From: Polyodon spathula
Lineage: Eukaryota; Chordata; Actinopteri; Acipenseriformes; Polyodontidae
DNA: 64,000 nucleotides
Assembly: GCF_017654505.1 (NCBI RefSeq)
Contig: NC_054552.1
Location: 34,358,097 to 34,422,096 of the forward strand
Reading direction: 5' to 3'
Part shown: positions 28,060 through 40,424 of the stretch, piece after piece
How positions within the stretch are numbered: position 1 is the first letter of the stretch
Layout of the letters: every line of letters starts with the position of its first letter
The notes under the pieces: model-generated
What the model saw: only the letters and a program-made list of their open reading frames with translations
What the model was told of the DNA's origin: nothing
Database searches by the model: none
Made by a program: the position numbers and the translations under genes

Positions 28060-29630
28060 TTTTCTTTACTTCTTCTTCTTCTTCTCCTTCTTCTTCTTCT
28101 TCTTCTTCTTCTTTCTTTCTTCTTTTCTTTCCTTCTTGCTTTCTTGCTTTCTTCTCTTTCTTTTTTCTGGTTTGTTCTTCTTCCTTTTTTTTCTTCTGAC
28201 TCTTTCTTTCTTCAGGTTTTTCTTTCTTCTTCTTTTTTTACCTCTTCTCAATAACTATCGTTCTCTTCTGTCTTTTCACTCGTCTATTCTTCTTTTTTCT
28301 CTTCTTCTTTCTCTTTTATCTTATTTCTCTTCTTCTTCGCTGCTTCTCTCTTATTCTCTTCATTCTTCTTCTTCTTTTCTTCTTCTTCCTCTTTTTCTTC
28401 TTCATTCGTTTCTTCTTCTCGCGCTTCTTCTTTCTTTCTCTGTCTTGCTTCTTTCTTTCTTCCTTTTCTTCTTCTTCTTCTTCTGCTTCTTTCTTCTTTC
28501 TTCTTCTTCTTCTTCTTCTTTTTCTTCTTCTTCTTCTTCTTCTTCTTTTTCTTCTTCTTGTATCTTCTTCTCAGTTTTGTTTCTTTCTTTCTCTTCTTCT
28601 TTATCTCCTTCTTGCTTCTCTTCGTTCTTTCTTGTTACTTTTCTTTCTTGCTATTTGGGGCTCTTCAGTCTTCCTAGTTTCGGTCTTCTTCTTCTGTCTT
28701 CTTATTTTCTTCTTCTTCTCTCTTTTTTTCTTATTCGACGATCTTCTTGCTTTTCTTCGCTTCTTCTTTTCTGTTCTTGTGTTCTCTTCTTCTCTTCTCT
28801 TCGCTTCTCTTTCTTCTTCCTTCTTCCCTATCAAAAAGAAAATTTTTCTTCTCATTTCTTCTTTTTTTTTTCTTCTTTTTCTTCTTCTTCTTTTTCTCTC
28901 TCTTTTCTTCTTCTTCATTCTTTTTTCTCATTCTCTATCTTCTACTTCTTACGTCTCTACTTTCTCTTCGTCTTTCTTCGTTTTCTTCTCTTTCTTCTTC
29001 GTCTTCTTCTTCTTCTACTCTTTTACCTTTCTTCTTTATTTTCGCGTCTTCTTCTTCTGCTTTCTTCTCTTCTCTTTTACGGCTTCTTCTTGCTTATAAG
29101 TACACGATTACCCATGTTCTTTCTTCTCTTTATTCATTCTTCTCCTTCGTCGTCATCTTCTTTCCGCACACAATTCAAATTTCTTCTTCTCCTTTTTCTT
29201 CTTCTTCTTCTTTTTCTTTTTCTTCTTCTTTTTCTTCTCCGTATCTTTTTTCTTCTTCTTTCTCTCCTCCCTTTTTTCTTCTGTATGTTCTCTTCTGTTT
29301 TTACCGTAATAACAAAAGTCTTGTAAGACTTTTTCAAGTCTAAGGCTTCTCTTCCTCTGCTCTTTTTTCTTCTTTTTTAACTAAGTACTCTCTCGTCTTT
29401 CTTCTTCTTTTGTGTCTTCTTTAAAGTCTTCTTCTGCTTCTTTTCTTAGAATGGGGCTATGTTTTTCTTTACTTCTTCTTCTCTTCTTCCTCTTTTTCTA
29501 AATCTTCTACTTCTAATATCTACTTCTTCTTCTTCTTCTTCCTTAGAAAAAAGCTCTTCGTCTGACATGTTTCGTACTTTTGGCGCATTCTCCTTAGTCT
29601 CTTCTTCTGTCTTTCTTACAGGACTTCTGC
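28060..29630. repeat. 1.6 kb degenerate TTC-rich polypyrimidine tract
   Basis: The plus strand is almost entirely C and T, built from TTC and CTTT words with irregular substitutions and scattered purine interruptions (for example near 28248, 28655, 29098, 29165 and 29306). The 465-codon plus-strand frame, rich in Phe, Leu and Ser, is a translation of this tract. Long homopurine-homopyrimidine DNA can form triplex structures. The irregular, noise-like sequence and the repeated left flank at 29449-29482 raise the possibility of an assembly error. Confidence 0.95.
29449..29482 (+). repeat. 34 bp exact copy of 28046-28079
   Basis: The segment starting GAATGGGGCTATG is identical over 34 bases to the left edge of the polypyrimidine tract, 1403 bp upstream. 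It includes non-repetitive sequence, so it is a true duplication of the flank or an assembly artefact, not a chance match of TTC words. Confidence 0.9.
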
Positions 29631-29767
29631 CTGCCTGAACATTTGATAAATATTTATTTGCTTCATGCAGTTGTGCTAATGGGTTACACAGAAAAGAATG
29701 AGGAGCATTTCTAAATTTTACAGTAATATTACTTATTTTTCTTCTAGTAGAAAAAAGACTGCAATGT

Positions 29768-30036
29768 TGTTATTCATTCACTGAATTATGTTTTCAGTCT
29801 GCATAGTAAGTTCATTTCAGAAGGAGTGTCGTATTAATATACTTATTCACTCATGGCATTGTGTTTTCAGTTTGTAAGTTCATTTCAGAAGGAGTGTTGC
29901 AATGTAGTTATTCACTCATGGCATTATGTTTTCATTCTGTAAGTTCAATTCCGAAGGAGTGTTGTATTAATGTAGTTATTCACTCATGGCATTGTGTTTT
30001 CAGTCTGCATAGTAAGTTCATTTCAGAAGGAGTGCT
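29768..30036. repeat. 65-73 bp tandem repeat, about four copies
   Basis: The words TTCATTTCAGAAGGAGTG or close variants start at 29811, 29879, 29944 and 30017, and TTATTCACTCATGGCATT recurs between them. Spacings are 68, 65 and 73 bp, with indels near CAGTCTGCATAG. The plus-strand frame here is a repeat translation. Confidence 0.92.
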
Positions 30037-30503
30037 GTGGTTGCTGTGCTTTCAGTGCAGACATGTGTCCATTCCTTCTCGTTCTCTGTGGTGGGGAGGT
30101 GAAGTTTGACGTGCATTGGGCTCAGCACTCCTGAGCCTTCATGACAAGCGCTATGGAATCCTTCGGCGGCTCAGCAGGACTGTCCATGCACACGACAGGG
30201 GACCCAGTCCCACTCCGAGCAAGAGAACAAAGTGACTGGAGCCCAGCTCTGAATCACACATACACTGCTGCCTAAAACACAATTGGAGAGAAAATTGCTT
30301 GCCTGTATGTGGGATGTTTCTAAACACGTAATAGCTGCTGCATTGTGCATTGCAGTTCATGCCCTTTTTCGGTCTTTCATACTCTGAGACGCTCTGCTGC
30401 ATAAAAATGCACTACATAAGAGTATCAGCATAGAACACAAAACACATTGGGGTTTTCACTGAACAAGTACACAGAAATACTGTATATATTTAATCTTGGA
30501 GAT
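30037..30503. other. Unique non-coding sequence
   Basis: Single-copy spacer between two tandem repeats. No gene, RNA or element seen. Confidence 0.5.
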
Positions 30504-30771
30504 GAGTGTGTGTGTGTGTGTGAGTCTGCCTGTCTGTCTTTGCATGTTTGTGTCTGTGTCTGTGTGTGTGCCTGTAGGGTGCAGCCCTGCCTGTGTGTCT
30601 GTGTATGTGTCTGTGTCTGTGTGTGTGCCTGTAGGGTGCAGCCCTGTCTGTGTGTCTGTGTCTGTGTGACTGTGGTCTGTGTGTGCCTGTATGGTGCAGC
30701 CCTGTCTGTGTGTCTGTGTCTGTGTGACTGTGTCTGTGTGTGTGTGCCTGTAGGGTGCAGCCCTGTTTTCT
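30504..30771. repeat. 57-61 bp minisatellite in a GT-rich array, four copies
   Basis: CCTGTAGGGTGCAGCCCTG (ATGG variant in copy three) starts at 30571, 30628, 30686 and 30747, separated by variable runs of TGTGTCTG. The overlapping frames on both strands are repeat translations. Confidence 0.93.
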
Positions 30772-33074
30772 GTGTACCGTAGTGGATTTTGATAAGTGTC
30801 TCCACACACCCTAAGGGTCTTTTCTGGGGAACTTGTTTTTACAGAAGAAAGCCATTAGCCTGAGGGGTTTTGTTTAGGTTAATAAAGGAAGGTGTGAATA
30901 TATTCTCATACCTACAGATGGTGGTCCTGTTTTGCCTTGAACACCGAGGTGACAAATGGATTTTATTCTGCAACTGGAAGGGAGTCTTTTGTGCGTCCCC
31001 CTTAAAAAAAAAATCTCTCACTCACCCCTAGTCAAAAGATGATTCAGAAGCACAAGGGAAGTCTGCAGACACCAATTTACACTAACCAGTCTTCTCAATC
31101 CTTTCAATTGAATATAATAGAACAGAGATAAGGCTCATATTTATCACAGTGTGAATTTCATATGTGATAAATAGTGCAGTGTATTCAATAACAACAACAA
31201 GGGTAATCCCATATGCATACACACACACATGCACACATGCATACACACATGTTCACAGGCATGTATGTTCCCAATATCTACTAGATCTGAATATCTTTAA
31301 TGTCCAGATAGTATACTAACTGCAGCAGATACCTCAGACACCATATTAAATGTGTCCACATTAATACAATAAGTGAACATAAAGGCTTGTGTAATTACAT
31401 GAAAAGTGCGTCTTAAAATCACTAGAATTTGCCCCTTGGGCTATTATTCCATATAATGTTGTAATCACTACACTGCAGGAGAGGTGTTAACTGTGTTTGC
31501 TTTCATAGAAACGAGGTTTGTCTATTGATTAAACATTATGTTTACATTGTGGTCCTTTGAGCCTACATGCTTGAATACAAAGAAACCCTGAACATGTTCT
31601 GGAGCTGGGCAGGGGGGTGGGGTTCATTGGTAGGCTGGCCAGGGTCTGGGATCAATACCCATCTTCATCTTCCAGCAGTGTTTTATGATCTTGTCACGTC
31701 TAATGGCACAGAACCCTCCACTCGTCACACAATGGATGTCCAGCCTTACAGTTACAAATTCATTTGATCTATTTAAATCATCTATACAGTAGCAGAACTT
31801 AACGCCACCTCCCAAAACACATATACACCTGAATTTCCATCAACCTCATTGCATTGTTTTCTTTTTGTCAGCAGTAAAGCCTGTTAATAAACCACACCCT
31901 GGGGGAAGCCCCTGGCAGGATCAACATATTAACAAATGAACAGTAACCTTCACAAAGATACAAAATAATAATAATAATGATTTGATATGATCCAAAAAAT
32001 ATCTATAGGCTGCAATTTGGTAGGGTCCTGTATTCTGGTTCCAACTTTGTGCACATACCAGGGTTTAGTACTGCTAGCTAGTCCGCCTATTAAACAGCAT
32101 TTCAAAAGATGTAAGGCATATACCTTTAAATAGTAATGTACCGTGCGTTCATTTTGGATACGTAATGAGAATCCCAGAGAGCAAAGAGCCTCATTTATCT
32201 CACTGTGACAGCGCCTTTAGTCAGAGAATTAACAACAGGGCCGGAAATGAGGACTAGTGCAAATTGGCCGTTCAGAGGTGCAGGATTTAATAATGAGGGA
32301 TCACAGCTGTTTCTTTACCCCTTAACACCTAATTTAAGGTACTCCTCCATTCTAGCTTTGACGATAATTCTTTCAGTTACACTGCAGAAGCACAATCAGG
32401 ACCCACGGTCTTGACTTGAGTTAAATATATCTAACTATCACAGGGGCAGCCTGTGAATCCCTGCTCTCCACACCCACATGCACAGTGTACAGTGTGCTGG
32501 CTCTCTTATTGATAGCAATTATCACTGCCCCGCAACTTAACCCTGGAGATAGTTACACGGAGCCCAAACCTCTGAACGTCAGGGCAAGTCAATCACTCCC
32601 TTTCAGTCCCTTTTCTGAACTGGCAGTCGTGACATTTAAGATGGAGGGCTTGTGCTTTCTTTTCACTTCGAGGCTCTGCTGTGGAATGTCTGGAGCTGCA
32701 AACAGCAGTGGAGGTGTTTGAAACAGACCCCTCTCCTCTATCAGCATAGCAGGAGGGAGGGTTAGAGGATTACAGGACCTGAATCAGAGAGACAAGCCAT
32801 AAAACAAAAGCTTTCAACTTTTTATTCAACTGGAATGTTTAAAAGGCCAGCAAAGGAAACACACCTTTGCCAAGAAAAAGTGTGTCTGAACTTATAGGCT
32901 TTGGCTACCAAGGTAACTGACCCACTTATTTGTATGTAAATCTATGAATGTGTTTGTGATGTCATTTACTACATAGTCAAAGGTGTAACTGTAGACTATT
33001 TTAAACCCTTTGACTATTGAATTCCCTTAGCCTCCTTTATAAATTTGGACGTCTATAGTAGATATAATAGGGGA
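30772..33074. other. Unique non-coding sequence
   Basis: About 2.3 kb of single-copy sequence with a short CA/GCATAC-rich run (31214-31262) and a short AAT run (31965-31979). The segment at 31625-31675 resembles a degraded tRNA-like sequence but fails as a tRNA. Frames are short and unrecognised. A conserved-element-like island is listed separately. Confidence 0.5.
32170..32400. promoter_or_regulatory. Candidate conserved non-coding element
   Basis: A repeat-free block containing TGACAG (a MEIS-type core), AGAATTAAC, TTTAATAATGAGG and AACACCTAATTTAAGG (a T-box-like AGGTGT complement beside a homeodomain core). The mixed composition and absence of low complexity stand out locally. Motif-based inference only. 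Confidence 0.3.
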
Positions 33075-33160
33075 ATATATATATATATATAATATAGATA
33101 CTTATATATATATTAAATATATATATATATATATATTATATATAGATATATATGGTGCAA
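33075..33160. repeat. Imperfect (TA)n microsatellite
   Basis: TA units with several AGATA, TTA and TAA breaks. Confidence 0.93.
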
Positions 33161-35170
33161 TAGTGCAATATATTATAGGTAAGGGCGGCAGGCAGAGCTT
33201 CATTTAAATTTGATTTTGAGGGGTACGTTTTCTCGGCCGTTTCAAAACGGATCGGGATTTTCATGTGCTCTGTGTATGTGTGAGGAGAGATTTTTTTTTT
33301 TTTTGTCCTAGTTTTTAAGTTCAAAATAATTTGTTTGGACAAATTAGAAGTTTTTTTTTTGTTGTTTGTTTGTTTTTGTGCTAAATAACTCAAAAACAGC
33401 TGCATGTTTAAACTCCATACCTGGCAAGCGGACAGTAGGACCACTCATTGACTAGGAGGGTCTTTTTTTGGAACCGAAAAAATGCGTGAAGTATTTAGTG
33501 AGCTATTGAAATTTTTATTCTCACATGCACGGTTTATTTTTTGCTAACTCATAAGTTATGCAGGCTCCACCACCAAGAGTTAGTTAGTGGGTTTAATAAT
33601 TCTCTGTGGGTAATTTAATTTGAATTCCTCAGGTCACTTATTCTTGTGGTTGTTGTGGATCCTGACTTTACCCATTTCATTTTTTTTTTTTCAATGCTTC
33701 CAACCCTAACTCCAGATACAATATCTACATTTCAACAACAAAAAAATCAATAAAAGAAAATGTTTCTCCTCAAAGTGTTTTTCTATTTGTTTTTTGTTTG
33801 TGATTCACCCCAGCGCTGTGTTTACATGTTGAAATCCCAAGTTAACAGAGTTACAAGTACCCAGGAGATCCTGTTGTTCATGACTATTAAGTTATTATCT
33901 TGTTTATATTAAGCAATGAAGTGGTTCGATCGATTGTATGGAAATGTGTCGTTCTCCTCCTGACGCCATTTCAATCAATATACATTTTTAAATAGGGTAT
34001 AAATATAAATGTAAATACATTTGTGAATATATTCATGTTGTTATTAATACTCAATCAGACTGCTAGACTAATATAAACGTAACTGAACTGTTCATGTTTT
34101 TTGAATGTTAAAAACATAATAGCCTAATAATACTAGCTTGTTTTATGTATGAGAAGTCTATGTATATGTGTAACAGGTATCTGAAACGTGGTCCTACTTG
34201 GGAATGTTTGTTATAATAGCAGAGAATTTTTCGTATACAGAAATGAGTCTCATTACTACTGAACCCCTAAAGGGACATGGTGTAGATTAAAACAGAAGGC
34301 TACTATCTCGTCCACACCACTTACTATCTCGCGAGCCCGAGACTTACTATCTTAGACCTCACTTGACCTGCCCACTGGTGAACACACATGTTGTGTGAAG
34401 TGAACCCACCTACTGTACCAGTAAAGCAGTGTGTACTGGATAGCCTTGTCCGAACATGGGCCAGGTAAAGACGCAGTGTTAGCCTTACCTAACAATTTCA
34501 CGTCTTTTTCACAATTGCCAGCTCATACCATCAAGTAAAATGTAGATTTTTTGTGTCTAATATATATAGTTTAATAAAAACCTACTTGGAAAGATGCTGT
34601 AAGAACTGCAAAGAGGAAACTGCTGCACTTACAAGATGCATTTTTAAAACGCATGCACCAGTGGCATTAAGCCCTCTTTAACAGTTTGATGAAATGCTTT
34701 AATCAATCACCATCCATGCCTGTTTATTAATCACTTTATCAAGCAGTTGATGCATTGCTGGTTTTAATAGACTCCATTTATTTTGATTTCTCCCTACTTC
34801 ATCTTACAGAAGGGCTTCCCCAATCAAACCAGATAAAAAAAATGGGGAGCACGAGCTTTCTAGTGTCTCGGAGCAAAGGGGAAGCTGCCTCTCCCTCTCT
34901 TCATTATCAGCGCAGCCCTCGGACTGAACCAATTTATTAAGAAGTGCCCAGAGTGAAGGGTGGGTAAAGCGTACAGCTCAGCTGAGATAAACATGGTCCA
35001 TTCATTTGCTTCCACATCTGACACCCCCATGATATACGACCCTTATAAGATGAATCTATCTCTTCTCCATCGTTTCCCTCTGGCCACTCTCCCTTCCTCA
35101 TGCACAGCAAGTGTACCAAGATGTGGAGATTGCTAGTTTGCATGAAATGGATCTGCGATCTGTGTGCGTG
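33161..35170. other. Unique non-coding sequence
   Basis: About 2 kb of AT-rich single-copy DNA with T-runs at 33292-33305, 33352-33360 and 33681-33691. Contains the ACTATCT triplet (34302-34352) and a homeodomain-rich island (34640-34770). No gene seen. Confidence 0.5.
34640..34770. promoter_or_regulatory. Candidate conserved non-coding element with PBX-HOX site
   Basis: TAATCAATCA at 34700-34709 is the complement of TGATTGATTA, a full PBX-HOX consensus. It is followed within 40 bp by TGTTTATTAATCA (forkhead-like plus homeodomain). Enhancer role is inferred. Confidence 0.3.
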
Positions 35171-35645
<475 letters not shown>

Positions 35646-36179
35646 TGTATGTCTGCGTTTGGGTTTGGGTTTGAACCGCTCTTGCCATCACCGCAGGACC
35701 CCTTTGTGCCCTGGTAAAATATTATAAATAAATACATAAATAAATGCAGATTAACTGGCGAGGCAGGCATATGTAGCACAGATGTCTTTATGTAAGATTC
35801 ACTGTATGCTTCTATGGTGCATTCAATTGCTGCTTTAAAAGACTACTGTAAGCCTCTGTTATAAAAGGACTATTATTCTGTTTTCATTGGAAGGGACAGG
35901 CTCTAAAGCAAAGAGACAGATTTGCTTCAATAACACCTGGGAGCCTCATGCTACGGTATCAACTGCTCCTGGTTTGTGTCTCCTTCAACTAGCCAGAAAG
36001 ACAAAGAGGATTCTGCAATGGTTTCTCATCTGGACAGTTCAATGGACTTATTCCTGATGCTCTGCCTTCATTTTCTAAAGCTTGGGTATAATTTTTTAAG
36101 TAGTTCTTGAACTTTTCCTTTTTTTCTAGTCAACATTTGTCCTAATTACCATATAATTCGATCTTTTTTCTATTTAGCT

Positions 36180-36182
<3 letters not shown>
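35646..36182. other. Unique non-coding sequence
   Basis: Single-copy spacer with a short AAAT run (35725-35745). No gene seen. Confidence 0.5.

Positions 36183-36247
<65 letters not shown>
36183..36247. repeat. (CT)n microsatellite
   Basis: About 32 perfect CT units, a homopyrimidine run. Confidence 0.97.
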
Positions 36248-36250
<3 letters not shown>

Positions 36251-38189
36251 CTACCTTTGTGCTGTAAAGCTATTGTTTGCATCGCCTCTGCCCCCCCCTT
36301 ACCAGCTTGTGAAAAAGAAAGAACACACAGTATTCCGATGCTGAATAGAACATTGCACTTGAAAGCCCTTCTCTCCACCCCCCGCCTCCTCCCAAGGAGG
36401 TCTACATGGAGGGTTGGAGGGGGGACTAGGGGGCAATGGCAAACTTGAAAGCCCCTATACATTTTCAGCACTCTCGAAAACAAGCATTTCACACCTGAAG
36501 CCTTTTACGTGGGCCTGGAAGCATCCCCTTCAAGCCACTTAATTGGCTATTGCTGCTCAGCATGTTGAGCAAGCCCATTATGTTAGACCTACTCCATGAC
36601 AAGCGGCCAAGTATGTGCAATGAAAAGGGTCCTTCTCCTAGATGGGCTCAGCGGTGTTAAAAACTGCCAGATCACTTTTTGTGTTGTTGACTGACAGAGA
36701 AGAGATGTAGACACAACATCTTCTGATACATCATAAAAGAAGAAGGGCGCTGGGGGTGGCTTCACAATGCCCTTGTGAAATGTGTGTATTTCTATAGCAA
36801 GTTTGGAGGGTCATTTTGTCTAACCTTCGTTAACAATAAATAAGTGCTATTGTGCACCCAACAGTAATAGCACTGTCGGATGAAAGCGTGATTTTGTGCC
36901 ACTCTACCTGCCCATATGTCAGGGCTTAGTACAAGGCTGTGTGAGTGAAGCTGTTGTGTGCTGAATGGCTCAGTTAGCAAAGCCATCCCTCATATCAGTA
37001 AACAAAGGGTTCCCAAATTCATTTCTTAGATTATAAACCAGGACCCTTGGCTTATGCTTTTACTGTTGGGAGGTGAGATCACAAATTTGCTTAAAATATA
37101 TATTTTTATATACATTCCCAATTCTGTGGTGTCTTCACCACTCCAGGAGGAGTTGACCAGTCCGTGTCGGCCAGCTCTGTTCCAGCATCTCACTCAGCCC
37201 TGTCGTTTCCATAGCTCCTCACTCGGTACCATCTGCTGTCATCGTATTCCCAGTATCCGTCTGAGGCACTTGCTCTCCCCCTGGGGTTGGCTGACTGTAA
37301 GAATTGCCATGGGGACGTCAGTTAGCTGCTAAGTCCCAGGGCCCCCAGTGCAGAGGACATGGGCATCTCCTGCAGTAGAAGCTGATAGAAAACTCATGGG
37401 GCAAGGATTGAAAAGACAGGGACTAGGGAGGCTTGAACTGCTTCGATCTGGCAGCACTGAGGTTCTAGTCATCGTTGTTTCGTGGATCCAGAGATCAGGA
37501 CGTATTTCCAATGGGTTTACTCCAGTCTGTAATTAACTCCAGTTTATTTATTTAGAAGCTCGGGTTCGGTTTCTGAGTCATAATAGGAGATGCAGTCGTG
37601 TGCCATGTGTGTAAAACCCAATACAACTTCCATTATACTTTAATATGTGAAAGCTTTTCATCAAAAATCACTGCTCTGTTCATCTTATTAGCAAAATAAA
37701 TAGTTTTTTTTTTTTTTGAACCCAGTGATGAGATAACGCTTTTATGGTGTTATTGTCATAAGACAATGCTGCTGTCCCATGGAAAGCATATCTGCAGAAC
37801 GCTGTCATTTTAACTGCAGTTCTAATTACTGCAAGCAGGGCTTCCCTTTGTAGACTTGTCAAGCTCCTCTCAGAAACCACAAACCTTCACTGCATACTTA
37901 AGACCTTAATACAGCACTTTCTTAATGCAGCAACTAATAAATAGTAACTGTCTCTGTTGTGTTATTTTAGTTATTTCATACAATTTACTACTAATTTCTT
38001 CCCCTTCTTCCCCCTACATAGAGTCCAACGTGTCTTATACACTCAAAATATGTTCAACTGACACCTTCCCTTTTAGTCCAAAACAGACAAGTGGCTCATC
38101 ACTACCCTTGTAATCTATGTTGTTTTTTGTGCTGTTTTTATTTTTGTCTTCAAAAAGCCCTTACCTCTTAGTTGCAAAGTCCCTGGCTC

Positions 38190-38420
38190 CCACTGCACAT
38201 CTGAGAAGAGAGATGCCAAGGAGTTAATTACACCTTGCACCCTTTTCCCACATGCCAGTTGCCCTTTTCTGCAAGCAGGAACTTAGCACCTTATTACACA
38301 AATGATCTTGTATATTTAGTCTCACGCCTCAGCTGTGCCCAGAGCTGAGTATAAGTAAACTGGTGCATCAGTGATGTTGCCGCTCATTCTCTAAAGATCT
38401 TTAAAGGGCTCCACAAGCAT
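38190..38420. promoter_or_regulatory. Candidate conserved non-coding element
   Basis: Repeat-free block with GAGTTAATTACACC (homeodomain core), AGATCTTTAAAGGG and a CAGCTG E-box. Local complexity is high. Weak, motif-based. Confidence 0.22.
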
Positions 38421-39059
38421 CAGTTTATACAGGCATGACCCTTATCTTACAGCTAGTATCTTAAGCTGAGGCAACATGAAGCCACTTTCTCAGGAACAAT
38501 GGCTTCAAACCTGGTTCCAGGAGACCTAATCTGTGGCAACTTTGTGTATCAGACCACAAGTCTCCCCTGGTGTGCCTTGTAGTGGCCTGAACCCTAACAT
38601 CCTGAAGTTACAAGCTATAAAATAACTTTGTGTTCCCTCTACACTGTACACTGTTTCTAGAAAGTGATTCCAGTTGAGTTATTCCCTTTTTTCTATTAAG
38701 AAATATGTTATTTAATTAGATCTATGATATTGGTAGCACAGTATGGAGCGTTTTAACAAAAAAATAAAGAATTGTTCAATACCATTAGTTGTAGTTTCAT
38801 GATTATACTGACCAGTAATGCTATTTGATACCCATGTCTGTCCAGACAGCAGAAGCCACAGCTGATTCCAGGCTGCTACTGCAGATTACCAAACAGACTT
38901 TTTCAAAACAGGAAACAGTTTCCAATGCTCTCTGAAGGTGTTGGAAATAGTTATTTCATGACAGCAAGGTCTATGTCTTAAACCCAAGCCGGAACCAAAA
39001 ATAAATGCAAGAATATTATTAGAAACAAACAGCAACACCCGCAGATACTATTGGTCTTT

Positions 39060-39210
39060 TAGCCTGGTCTTAAACCCCCCCGCCCTTATTGGAAAATAAT
39101 CTGCTTACATCATTAGGCTAAGCTTGCTGACGCTAATTACCAGATGTTGTGTCCCTTTTTTGTGTGCGTGTTAAAAGACCCACCGCCATTCTCATTGTGA
39201 GAGCCCTTCC
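39060..39210. promoter_or_regulatory. Candidate conserved non-coding element
   Basis: Repeat-free block with TTATTGG (CCAAT complement-like), ACATCATTAGG and TGACGCTAATTACC. Motif-based inference only. Confidence 0.22.
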
Positions 39211-39305
39211 CTATGGTCACCTATTACATTAACAACAAATGAAGAGGAAAATTCTTTCCAGCTATTCAGAGGGACCCGTCTCCCTCCGTCCACCTCCCTG
39301 CTTCA

Positions 39306-40281
<976 letters not shown>

Positions 40282-40370
40282 AGTATGACTAATAATAATA
40301 GTAAGAATAATAATACTACTAATAATAATAATAATAATAATATAATAATAATAATAACTATAATTACTGC

Positions 40371-40401
<31 letters not shown>

Positions 40402-40424
40402 AAGAAGAAGAAGAAGAAGAAGAA
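40282..40424. repeat. (AAT)n then (GAA)n compound microsatellite
   Basis: Interrupted AAT units (40282-40358) are followed, after a short gap, by about 18 perfect GAA units (40372-40424). GAA/TTC arrays are homopurine-homopyrimidine and can form triplexes. Confidence 0.96.

Larger units (their letters stand above)
36248..39305. other. Unique non-coding sequence
   Basis: About 3 kb of single-copy sequence with C- and G-runs around 36290-36430 and a T-run at 37705-37717. Frames at 37054-37536 and 37680-37880 have no recognised motif. Two conserved-element-like islands are listed separately. Confidence 0.5.

Noticed and set aside
27929..29326. 465-codon plus-strand frame rich in Phe, Leu and Ser
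   Set aside because: It is a translation of the TTC-rich polypyrimidine tract, not a membrane protein.
31625..31675. tRNA-like segment (TTCATTGGTAG with GGGATCAATACCC)
   Set aside because: A T-arm-like hairpin is visible, but the distance to the D-arm-like part is far too short for a tRNA and no tRNA-derived repeat body could be confirmed.
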